This document shows, piece after piece, positions 8,505 through 15,711 of a stretch of 55,083 nucleotides of DNA. The notes below the pieces were generated by a model. The model had not been told where the DNA came from. It made no database searches and was given only the letters and a program-made list of their open reading frames with translations. Position 1 is the stretch's first letter. Each line of letters opens with the position of its first letter. The position numbers and the translations under genes were made by a program. Source of the stretch: Gemmatimonadota bacterium (GTDB lineage: Bacteria; Gemmatimonadota; Gemmatimonadetes; Gemmatimonadales; Gemmatimonadaceae); contig VHBO01000012.1 in NCBI GenBank assembly GCA_016871895.1, positions 1 through 55,083 of the forward strand, in the 5' to 3' direction.

Positions 8505-9593
8505 ATGCGCACCCTCACCCGAGTGGCGCTCGCGGGGCTCGTCCTGACCGCGACCGGCTGCCAGTTCTTCGCGTCCAAGGACCGCGACGTCGTGCAGAAG
8601 GGGTATCGTGGCACGGCGATGGAGGTGAACTACGTCGCGCGGAACCAGGAGCAGGCGATGGCCGAGCTGGCCAAGAAGATGCCCGCCATCCTGCCGCCGG
8701 CCGGGGAGTCCCCGCCGGGGCCGCTCCCGTGGCAGAACGTCCAGGTCCTCAATGACATTCCAGTGGCGGAGTTCAACCGCACGATGGTCGCGATGGCGAC
8801 TTGGGTGGCGGGTGGTGCGGGCAACTGCGGCTACTGCCACAACCTCGCCGCCTTCGCGTCCGACACCTATCCGGACGGCAAGGCGATCTACACGAAGGCC
8901 GTGGCGCGCCGGATGATCCAGATGACACGGAACATCAACTCCGAGTGGACGGAGCACGTCGGTAACACCGGCGTGACCTGCTACACCTGTCATATGGGGA
9001 AGCCGCTGCCCAACGGGCTCTGGTTCTACACGAACGAGAACCAGCTCCTCCGGCATTACCTCGACGGCGGTGGCGCGCGCGTGGTCTCGCACACGGTGGC
9101 CCCATCGCCGGAGAACCGCTCCAGCGTGAAGCAGACGGAGTGGACCTATGCACTGATGATCACGCAGTCGCAGGCACTTGGCGTGAATTGCACCTTCTGC
9201 CACAACTCGCGGCAGTTCGCGAGCTGGGAGCAGGCGCCGCCGCAGCGCGTCACGGCGTACGCCGGGATCCAGATGCTGCGCGACGTCAATACGAACTACC
9301 TCGCGCCGCTAGCGGGGACGTATCATCCGTCGCGCCTCGGACCGATGGGTGACGCACCGAAGGCGCAGTGCGTGACGTGTCACAACGGGGTCTATAAGCC
9401 GCTGTACGGATTCCAGATGGCCAAGCACTACCCGGCCGTCTGGGGCACGCACACGGACTGGACGACACCGCTGCCGCCGCCGTTCACCACGCCGCCGGCT
9501 CCGCCGGTGATCGATACGACGATCGTCGCGGACAGCCTCGCGGCCGCCACGGCGCCTGCGGTCGCGCCGGTGGTGCCTCCGACGGGGCGATGA
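8505..9593 (+). CDS. pufC: Reaction-centre tetrahaem cytochrome PufC
   Basis: 362 aa. Lipoprotein signal with lipobox LTATGC, so it is anchored by Cys19 on the periplasmic side. Four haem-binding motifs are seen in order: CGYCH, CYTCH, CTFCH and CVTCH, each with the family spacing. It reduces the photo-oxidised special pair, receiving electrons from soluble carriers. The last ~45 residues (after GTHTDW) form a Pro/Ala/Thr-rich tail that most PufC proteins lack or have shorter. ATG 8505 is preceded by GGAG (8492-8495). It is the final gene of the puf operon and of the photosynthesis cluster in this window. Confidence 0.97.
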   Translation: MRTLTRVALAGLVLTATGCQFFASKDRDVVQKGYRGTAMEVNYVARNQEQAMAELAKKMPAILPPAGESPPGPLPWQNVQVLNDIPVAEFNRTMVAMATWVAGGAGNCGYCHNLAAFASDTYPDGKAIYTKAVARRMIQMTRNINSEWTEHVGNTGVTCYTCHMGKPLPNGLWFYTNENQLLRHYLDGGGARVVSHTVAPSPENRSSVKQTEWTYALMITQSQALGVNCTFCHNSRQFASWEQAPPQRVTAYAGIQMLRDVNTNYLAPLAGTYHPSRLGPMGDAPKAQCVTCHNGVYKPLYGFQMAKHYPAVWGTHTDWTTPLPPPFTTPPAPPVIDTTIVADSLAAATAPAVAPVVPPTGR

Positions 9594-9645
9594 CCTAGGC
9601 CTCGTTCGGGGTCGTCGGTCGATCGCAGCAAGGGGAAGACAGACA

Positions 9646-9675
9646 GCGGGGGGCTCACCACGGTGAGCCCCCCGC
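9646..9675. terminator. perfect GC-rich hairpin closing the photosynthesis cluster
   Basis: A 14-bp perfect stem: GCGGGGGGCTCACC (9646-9659) with GGTGAGCCCCCCGC (9662-9675). It lies between the convergent pufC and the minus-strand persulfide dioxygenase gene, so it can serve both. Neither side has a T-tract. Confidence 0.8.
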
Positions 9676-9699
9676 GCTGTCATCGCGCCTCGGTGGCGG

Positions 9700-11118
9700 T
9701 CACCGCACCACCTCGTACCCCTCGGCGGCCCAGCGCTGGAAACCTCCCAGCAGGTTATAAACGGCCGGCAGTCCGAGACGTTGCAGGTGCGATGCTGCGA
9801 TGGCGCTCCGGGCGCCGCTCTGACACTGGACCGCAATCGGACGGTCGCGCGGGATCTCGGCGAGGCGTTCCGCGAGGTGTCCAAGGGGGATGTGGCGTGC
9901 CGTGGGCAGGTGACCGGCTGCCCACTCGCTCTGGTTCCGGACGTCGATCAGCGTGACCGCATCGGCGGCGAGCTGCGGTGCCAGCGCCGTCGGATCGAGC
10001 GTCTCGATGGTGCCGAGTCGTCGGCCGGCATCGTGCCACGCCGTCACGACTCCGCTCGGATACCAAGTGGTGACACGATCGAGTCCGATCATCCCGAGCT
10101 CCCGCACGGCGCCGGCGACGGCGCCCGCATCGTCGGCGATGAGCGCGATGTCGACGTCGTACCGCACGAGCCACCCGGCCCACGTGGAAAAGCTCTTGTT
10201 GAGCGGGATGTTGAGCGTTCCCGGGATGTGTCCTGCACCGAAGACAGCGGCGGGCCGCGTGTCGATTACGACGGTGCCCGACGCCAGTGCGCCCGTCAGC
10301 TGATCGATGTCGCCGAGGGCCGGCGTCGGGAATCCACCGAGGACGGCGGGCCCGTCGCGGTTGATCCGCTTCATCTCGGCGAAGTAGAGCGGCGGCTCCG
10401 GCTGGCCCTCGAGCACCATCCGCACGAAGGTCGCTTCGTCCGTCGTGGCGACGCCCCAGTTGAACCGCTTCTCGTAGCCGACGGTGGAGGTGGGGATGGC
10501 GCCGAGCGCCTTCCCGCAGGCCGATCCGGCCCCGTGGCCCGGCCACACCTGGATGAAATCGGGGAGTGCCCGGAAGCGCTCGAGCGAATGGAAGAGCTGG
10601 TGGGCGCCCGCCTCCATCGTGTTCGCGACCTTCGCTGCCTTCTCGAGGAGGTCGGGGCGGCCGACGTCGCCGACGAAGACGAAATCCCCCGTGATGATGC
10701 CGATCGGCTCCGAGGCGGCCGCGGTATCGGTCACGAGGAAAGAGAGATGCTCCGGGGTGTGCCCCGGCGTGTGCAGCACCGCGATGCGGATGTTGCCGAC
10801 GGTGATGACGTCGCTGTCGTGGAGCAGGCGCGCGCCATCCGCCGCAGCGAAGGCGTACTGCCAGTCTGGGCCGCCTTCGGCGGAGAGGAGGAGTGTCGCA
10901 GCGGTCGCGCGCGCGAGCTCGCGTGCCCCTGAGACGAAGTCGGCGTGGATGTGCGTCTCGGTGACCTGCGTGATGCGGAGCTTCTCTGCTGCTGCCGCGT
11001 CCAGATACTGCTGGACGTCGCGATTCGCATCGATGACGATCGCGTCGCCGGTCTTCTGGCAACCGATCATCCAGGACGCCTGCGCGAGGCCGTCGTCGTA
11101 GAAGCGTCGGAGGAACAT
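9700..11118 (-). CDS. Persulfide dioxygenase-rhodanese fusion (CstB-like)
   Basis: 472 aa. An N-terminal metallo-beta-lactamase fold of the ETHE1/persulfide dioxygenase type is followed by two rhodanese domains. Iron-ligand motifs: ETHIHAD (His56, His58, Asp60), TPGHTPEH (His120) and ITGDFVFVGD (Asp145); the Phe after Asp60 is usual for this rhodanese-fused branch. The first rhodanese domain (about 270-360) has no catalytic Cys at its active-site loop (WYPSG). The second has Cys432 in VQCQSGARS. Staphylococcal CstB has the same layout, oxidises persulfide to thiosulfate/sulfite and is paired with a TauE-type exporter, as here. Likely role: cytoplasmic sulfide/persulfide detoxification. Confidence 0.88.
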   Translation of the reverse strand: MFLRRFYDDGLAQASWMIGCQKTGDAIVIDANRDVQQYLDAAAAEKLRITQVTETHIHADFVSGARELARATAATLLLSAEGGPDWQYAFAAADGARLLHDSDVITVGNIRIAVLHTPGHTPEHLSFLVTDTAAASEPIGIITGDFVFVGDVGRPDLLEKAAKVANTMEAGAHQLFHSLERFRALPDFIQVWPGHGAGSACGKALGAIPTSTVGYEKRFNWGVATTDEATFVRMVLEGQPEPPLYFAEMKRINRDGPAVLGGFPTPALGDIDQLTGALASGTVVIDTRPAAVFGAGHIPGTLNIPLNKSFSTWAGWLVRYDVDIALIADDAGAVAGAVRELGMIGLDRVTTWYPSGVVTAWHDAGRRLGTIETLDPTALAPQLAADAVTLIDVRNQSEWAAGHLPTARHIPLGHLAERLAEIPRDRPIAVQCQSGARSAIAASHLQRLGLPAVYNLLGGFQRWAAEGYEVVR

Positions 11119-11122
11119 CAGG

Positions 11123-11872
11123 TCACCTCAGGGCGGGGAGGGCGAGGAGCGTGCCGACGATGAGCAACGTCAGCGCGAAGACGCCCTTGAGCGGACGGGT
11201 CGGGATGCGGTGGACCATCGCCGAGCTCACGAGCATCCCGGTGACGGCGAGGACGAGGAAGGGGAGGCCGAGCGTCCAGTCGATGGGCGCATCACCACGC
11301 TGCAGCGCGAAGGCGAGCGCAGTGCTCATACTGATGACCACGAGCGAGGACCCGACCGCGAGGCGCATCGGGAGCCCACCGAGGAGGACTAGGGCGGGGA
11401 CCATCAGGAAGCCACCGCCGACGCCGACGATGCCGGTGAGCGCGCCGACGCCGACTCCGGTGAGGAGGAGTGCCGCGGGGTGCCGATCCTTCGGGGCAGG
11501 CGCCTGGTCCCGGATGACGTCACGGAGCATCGCGGCTCCGGCGACGACCATCGTGCCGGCCAGCAGGAGGAAGCGGGTCTCGCCCGCGAGGCCGAGCACC
11601 GCCACGAGGCGGGTGCCGGCCCAGGCGCCGGCCATCGCCGCGACTCCCATCGGGACGGTGCCGGCGAGGGTGATCGATCCGGCGCGGAGGTGACGGAGGG
11701 CGCCGACGAGGGCCGTGACCCCGACGATCGGGTAGCCGAGCACGATGGCGGATTCGGCGCTGAGCCCGAGGACTTTATGCAGGACGGGCTGCGTAAGGAT
11801 CGATCCGCCGCCGCCGACAAGGCCGAGGACGAGGCCGATCCCGAGTGCGAGGAGGGCGCCGAGCGGTGTCAT
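11123..11872 (-). CDS. TauE/SafE family sulfite exporter
   Basis: 249 aa from the ATG whose first base is 11872 (MTPLGALLALGIG); an upstream in-frame GTG at 11890 would add six residues but lies in the promoter. It has about eight hydrophobic segments and the family repeat seen twice as LVGGGGSILTQPVL and VGVGGGFLMVPALVLL. It starts the operon; the persulfide dioxygenase follows 4 nt after its stop, so it probably exports sulfite or another product of persulfide oxidation. No Shine-Dalgarno is visible; the start lies 9 nt after a TATATA box, consistent with a very short leader. Confidence 0.88.
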   Translation of the reverse strand: MTPLGALLALGIGLVLGLVGGGGSILTQPVLHKVLGLSAESAIVLGYPIVGVTALVGALRHLRAGSITLAGTVPMGVAAMAGAWAGTRLVAVLGLAGETRFLLLAGTMVVAGAAMLRDVIRDQAPAPKDRHPAALLLTGVGVGALTGIVGVGGGFLMVPALVLLGGLPMRLAVGSSLVVISMSTALAFALQRGDAPIDWTLGLPFLVLAVTGMLVSSAMVHRIPTRPLKGVFALTLLIVGTLLALPALR

Positions 11873-11881
11873 AGTGTGACA

Positions 11882-11887
11882 TATATA
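11882..11887. promoter_or_regulatory. shared symmetric -10 box of a divergent promoter
   Basis: TATATA reads identically on both strands. On the plus strand it ends 5 nt before the ATG at 11893, and on the minus strand 9 nt before the ATG at 11872. Only 20 nt separate the two start codons, so there is no room for two independent leaders. The plus-strand message would be leaderless. Confidence 0.6.
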
Positions 11888-11892
11888 CACCT

Positions 11893-12681
11893 ATGGGAAA
11901 CGTCACGTCGTGGGGTCCGATGCTCGCCGTTGGGGTGGGCACGGCGGTGGGGCTGATGTTCGCGCTCTGGGTGCTGCACCTGCGGCTCCGCAACGCCGCC
12001 GTCGTGGATGTCGGCTGGACGATCGCGGTCGGGGTGCAGGCGCTCGCGGCGTCGTTCCTCGGGCCCGGGGATCCGACGCGCCGGGCGGTGGTCGGCGTGG
12101 TGGGCGGGCTCTGGAGCGCCCGTCTCGCGCTGCATCTCGTCCGGCGGGTGGCGTCGGAGCCGGAGGATCCTCGGTATGCGGAGATCCGGGCGCGCTGGGG
12201 CGGGAACCTGCGGATGAAGTTCCTCGCCTTCTTCCTGTTCCAGGGTGTGCTCGCCGTCGTGCTGGCCGGGCCGTTCTTCGTGGCGGCGGCGGACCCATCG
12301 CCGAGGCTCCACCCGCTGCTCTGGGCGGGGGTGGCGCTCGCATTGCTCTCGGTGGTCGGGGAGGGGACGGCGGATGCACAGCTGCGTCGGTTCAAGGCCG
12401 ATCCGGCGAACCGCGGCACGGTGTGCCGCGTCGGGCTCTGGGGATGGTCGCGGCATCCGAACTATTTCTTCGACTGGCTGATCTGGTGCGCCTTCGTGCT
12501 GCTCGCGCTCCCGTCCCCGTGGGGATGGGCGACGATCGGCAGCCCGCTGCTGATGTTGTACTTCCTCACGCGAGTGACGGGGATCCCGGCGACGGAGGCC
12601 CACGCGGTGCGGTCGCGCGGTGAGGCGTATCGGCGCTATCAGCGTGAGGTGAGCGCGTTCGTCCCTTGCCCCCCTCGATAA
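11893..12681 (+). CDS. DUF1295 membrane protein (steroid 5-alpha-reductase-like)
   Basis: 262 aa with six or more hydrophobic helices. The C-terminal signature LWGWSRHPNYFFDWLIW followed by GIPATEAHAVRSRGEAYRRYQR is that of the DUF1295 / 3-oxo-5-alpha-steroid 4-dehydrogenase C-terminal superfamily, whose members include isoprenylcysteine methyltransferase-like folds. The His-Pro-Asn-Tyr segment and the later Glu are the conserved polar residues. The substrate is unknown. The mRNA looks leaderless. The stop codon overlaps the putative -10 box of the SCO1 gene 10 nt downstream; it may also read through into that copper operon. Confidence 0.85.
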   Translation: MGNVTSWGPMLAVGVGTAVGLMFALWVLHLRLRNAAVVDVGWTIAVGVQALAASFLGPGDPTRRAVVGVVGGLWSARLALHLVRRVASEPEDPRYAEIRARWGGNLRMKFLAFFLFQGVLAVVLAGPFFVAAADPSPRLHPLLWAGVALALLSVVGEGTADAQLRRFKADPANRGTVCRVGLWGWSRHPNYFFDWLIWCAFVLLALPSPWGWATIGSPLLMLYFLTRVTGIPATEAHAVRSRGEAYRRYQREVSAFVPCPPR

Positions 12682-12690
12682 CTTTCGTAC

Positions 12691-13272
12691 GTGCGTCCCC
12701 CCCGACTCGCCCCGCTCCTCTCGATCGCCCTCGGGCTCGCCGCCTGCGTCGACCGCCCGTGGCACGGGATCGTGCTCGATCCGGCCACGCCGGCGCCGCC
12801 GCTCGTGGCGGCCGGCACGGCGGAGGCGCCCGCCTCGCGGTTCACGCTGGCGTCGGCACGAGGGTCGCGGGTGCTGGTCTACTTCGGTTACACGCATTGC
12901 CCCGATGTCTGCCCGACGACGCTCGCCGACTGGGCGCGGGCGCGCCGGGCTCTCGGCGCCGACACGCTCGGGGTGCGGTGGGTGTTCGTCAGCGTCGATC
13001 CGACGCGGGACACGCCGGCGGATGCGGCGGCGTACGCCCGGCAGTTCCATCCGAGTTTCGAGGGGACGGCGCTCACGGACGCCGAGCTCGCGCCGGTGCT
13101 GCGGGATTGGAGCATCGCGGCGTATCCGGAGGGGGACCCCCGCACGCCGGACTACACCGTCGCCCATCCCGCGCACAGCTTCGTCGTGGACGCCGAGGGG
13201 CGTCTGCGTCTTATGATCCCACCCGGAGTACCTGGTGATTCCATCGCGGAAGATCTTCGCCGTCTGCGCTAG
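12691..13272 (+). CDS. SCO1/SenC copper chaperone lipoprotein
   Basis: 193 aa from GTG 12691. Lipobox ALGLAAC puts the protein on the outer face of the membrane (Cys19). The thioredoxin fold carries the copper site GYTHCPDVCP (Cys70, Cys74) and His159 in VAHPAHSFVVD. SCO proteins deliver copper to CuA of cytochrome oxidase or keep its cysteines reduced. TAACTT (12679-12684) lies 6 nt before the GTG and could be a -10 box for a leaderless message. It is followed by a PCu(A)C gene and a cupredoxin-like gene, making a copper-delivery set. Confidence 0.92.
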   Translation: MRPPRLAPLLSIALGLAACVDRPWHGIVLDPATPAPPLVAAGTAEAPASRFTLASARGSRVLVYFGYTHCPDVCPTTLADWARARRALGADTLGVRWVFVSVDPTRDTPADAAAYARQFHPSFEGTALTDAELAPVLRDWSIAAYPEGDPRTPDYTVAHPAHSFVVDAEGRLRLMIPPGVPGDSIAEDLRRLR

Positions 13273-13726
13273 CGGCTTCACGATGGTCGGTTGCGGTGGC
13301 GGCGCGGAGGTCGCCCCCGCGGCCGATGCGCGCGTCGCTGACGATGGATCATCGATCGAATCGGTGGTGACCGTGTCCGTGCGTGACGCGTGGGCGCGGC
13401 CCGCGGACAGCGGGGCGACCTCGGCGGCGTATCTGGTGCTCGCCAATCGTGGCACGACCGCGGACACCGTGGTGGGTGTCGTGGCCGAGGCGGCGGAATC
13501 GGCGATGGTGCATCAGACGATGCAGCACGAGGGCACGATGCATATGTCGGCGTTGCCGGCCCTCCCGGTCCCGGCCGGTGATGAGGTGTCGCTCGCGCCG
13601 CTCGGGACGCACGTGATGTTGCTCCGTCTCCGACGTCCGCTCCGTGTGGGCGATACGGTGGCCTTCGGGCTGCTGCTGGCGTCCGGTGACACCCTCGCCG
13701 TCTCGGCGGTGACGCGTGCGCCGTGA
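13235..13726 (+). CDS. PCu(A)C periplasmic copper chaperone
   Basis: 163 aa. The copper(I) motif H-X10-M-X21-H-X-M is exact (His93, Met104, His126, Met128). An N-terminal signal with lipobox-like FTMVGC suggests a lipoprotein. GTG 13235 is chosen because GGAG sits 6 nt before it and the start gives a basic n-region; this makes a 38-bp overlap with the SCO1 gene. An ATG at 13283 would avoid the overlap but remove the signal. PCu(A)C hands copper to SCO and CuA, which fits the neighbour. Confidence 0.9.
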   Translation: MIPSRKIFAVCASGFTMVGCGGGAEVAPAADARVADDGSSIESVVTVSVRDAWARPADSGATSAAYLVLANRGTTADTVVGVVAEAAESAMVHQTMQHEGTMHMSALPALPVPAGDEVSLAPLGTHVMLLRLRRPLRVGDTVAFGLLLASGDTLAVSAVTRAP

Positions 13727-14045
13727 CCTGACGGTGGTTGCGCTGCTGCTCGGTACGGCCGCCGTCACTTGGGTGACGTGGCCGCGGCCCGCGGCGACGA
13801 TCGAGATCGCTTTGGGTGGGGCCGCGACCGTCGGTGGGGCCGCGTTGCCGGAGACGTTGGTGCTGCGGGCGACGACCGGCGGGGCGGTGGTGCGGGTCGT
13901 GAACCGTGACACGGTGCGGCACGCGTTGGCGCTCTTCGCCGCGGACGCGGGTACGACGGTGGAGTACACCATCCCGCGGCCCGGCACGTATGGCGGCGCC
14001 TGCTCCGCGCACCCGACGGGTGCCCTCACCTATCTCGTCCGATGA
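13716..14045 (+). CDS. Small membrane-anchored cupredoxin-like protein
   Basis: 109 aa from GTG 13716, overlapping the PCu(A)C gene by 11 bp. One N-terminal hydrophobic segment (VVALLLGTAAVTWVTW) is followed by a beta-rich domain. Candidate copper ligands are His69 (DTVRHALALF), Cys96 and His99 (GGACSAHPTG), the spacing of a cupredoxin. The usual downstream Met is not evident. In context it may accept or store copper from the SCO/PCu(A)C pair. The cupredoxin call rests on ligand spacing and needs a profile or structure match. Confidence 0.65.
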   Translation: MRRDLTVVALLLGTAAVTWVTWPRPAATIEIALGGAATVGGAALPETLVLRATTGGAVVRVVNRDTVRHALALFAADAGTTVEYTIPRPGTYGGACSAHPTGALTYLVR

Positions 14046-15571
14046 GAGCGACCCTGCTGCGGTGGTTCCTCGCGCTCGGCGCGGGCGTCGTGTCGGCGCA
14101 GGGGCCGCTCGTCGCGGTACCGTGCGCCGGCGGGGACTCGAGCTGTGTGGCGCCTGCGCCGGTGCGCGAGTTCCGCGGCGTCTGGGTCGCGAGCGTCGGC
14201 AACATCGACTGGCCCTCGCGCCCCGGGCTGCCGACCGACAGCGCGCAGCGTGAGCTACTGGCGATCCTCGATCGCGCGCAGACGAGCGGGTTGAATGCGG
14301 TGATCCTGCAGGTGCGGCCCTCGGGGGATGCGTTGTACGAGTCGACGCTCGAGCCGTGGTCGGAGTATCTCACCGGTCGGCAGGGGGTGGCGCCGCGTCC
14401 GCGCTGGGATCCGCTCACCTTCGCGGTGACGGAGGCGCATCGGCGCGGCCTCGAGCTACACGCCTGGTTCAATCCGTACCGCGCCAAGCACGGTTCGGCG
14501 AAGACACCGCTCGCCGCGTCTCATCTCGCGACGCGCCGCGGGCGACTGGTGCACCGCTACGGGAAGCAGCTCTGGATGGATCCCGGCGAGCCGGAGGTCC
14601 TGGCGCACACGATGCGCGTGGTGCTCGACGTCGTGCGGCGCTACGACATCGATGGCGTGCATCTCGACGATTACTTCTATCCGTATCCCGAGAAGACGCG
14701 CCGCGGTCGGCCAATCGTGTTTCCGGACGCGGGAGCGTATGCGCGCTACCGTGCGCGCGGGGGGCGGCTCGCGAAGGATGACTGGCGGCGCGCGAACGTC
14801 GACTCGCTGGTGCGCACGCTGCACGACGGCATCCATCGGGTGAAGCCGTGGGTGAAGTTCGGGGTGAGCCCCTTCGGGATCTGGCGGCCCGGATATCCCG
14901 CGGGGATCCGCGGGTTCGATGCGTACGCGGAGCTCTACGCCGATGCGCGCACCTGGGCGCGTGAGGGATGGGTCGACTACCTCTCCCCGCAGCTGTATTG
15001 GCCGTCGGGGCGTCCGGAGCAGTCGTATCCCGATCTGCTCCGGTGGTGGGGGGAGCAGAACACGCTCGGCCGTCATCTCTGGCCCGGCAACTTCACGAGT
15101 CGGGTCGGCGATGGGACGCGGACCGCGTGGTCGGTGACGGAGATCCTCTCGCAGGTGACGATGACGCGCGCCGAGCCGATGGCGTCGGGGAACATCCATT
15201 TCTCGATGCGGGCGTTCCTCTCCGATCGCGATTCGGTGGGGACGCAGCTTGCGGTGGGCCCTTACGCGACGCCCGCGCTGATCCCTGCGTCGCCGTGGCT
15301 ACGCCCGCCGTCGATGGGGACGGTGCGTGTGGATGTCGCGACCACGTCGGCGGGGGAGCCGTTCGCGCGGGTACAGGTGGACAGCGCGGCTCCGCGGTGG
15401 TGGGTCGTGCAGGAGCGGGAGGCGAGCGGGGCATGGCGTACGCGGATCGTGCCGGGCGTCTGGCGTGAGATCCCGCTGACCGCACAGGCGGACCGCGTGG
15501 CGGTGCGTGCGATCGATCGTGCCGGGGTGGAGCGTGCGGTGCAGACGATGCGGATCACCGCGCGTCCCTAG
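14042..15571 (+). CDS. GHL10 (DUF187/YngK-like) glycoside hydrolase-like exoprotein
   Basis: 509 aa. A signal peptide (LLRWFLALGAGVVSAQG) precedes a TIM-barrel of the glycosyl-hydrolase-like 10 family: EFRGVWVASVGNIDWPS, NAVILQVRPSGDALYES, LELHAWFNPYRA, the acidic DIDGVHLDDYFYPYP, and WVDYLSPQLYWP. A ~90-residue C-terminal beta domain follows. Relatives act on peptidoglycan or other polysaccharides; the substrate here is not evident. ATG 14042 overlaps the preceding stop (ATGA), so it is co-transcribed with the copper genes although no functional link is obvious. Confidence 0.88.
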   Translation: MRATLLRWFLALGAGVVSAQGPLVAVPCAGGDSSCVAPAPVREFRGVWVASVGNIDWPSRPGLPTDSAQRELLAILDRAQTSGLNAVILQVRPSGDALYESTLEPWSEYLTGRQGVAPRPRWDPLTFAVTEAHRRGLELHAWFNPYRAKHGSAKTPLAASHLATRRGRLVHRYGKQLWMDPGEPEVLAHTMRVVLDVVRRYDIDGVHLDDYFYPYPEKTRRGRPIVFPDAGAYARYRARGGRLAKDDWRRANVDSLVRTLHDGIHRVKPWVKFGVSPFGIWRPGYPAGIRGFDAYAELYADARTWAREGWVDYLSPQLYWPSGRPEQSYPDLLRWWGEQNTLGRHLWPGNFTSRVGDGTRTAWSVTEILSQVTMTRAEPMASGNIHFSMRAFLSDRDSVGTQLAVGPYATPALIPASPWLRPPSMGTVRVDVATTSAGEPFARVQVDSAAPRWWVVQEREASGAWRTRIVPGVWREIPLTAQADRVAVRAIDRAGVERAVQTMRITARP

Positions 15572-15654
15572 CTGGGGATCGGGCACGACGGGGCGCTAAT
15601 GCGCGCCTCGCGCGGTCGATCCGCATCGAGGCGACGGCCGTGATGGCCTGATGT

Positions 15655-15693
15655 GACGAGGGGGCGGGTGCCGATGGCACCCGCCCCCTCGTC
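15655..15693. terminator. perfect 18-bp hairpin between convergent genes
   Basis: GACGAGGGGGCGGGTGCC (15655-15672) pairs completely with 15676-15693 across a GAT loop. It sits between the GHL10 gene and the minus-strand VPS10-like gene. There is no T-tract on either side. Confidence 0.8.
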
Positions 15694-15711
15694 GCTGGCT
15701 GACGTCTCAGC

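Noticed and set aside
9700-11118. Ordinary glyoxalase II annotation
   Set aside because: Two rhodanese domains and the HIHADF variant of the metal motif fit persulfide dioxygenase fusions instead.
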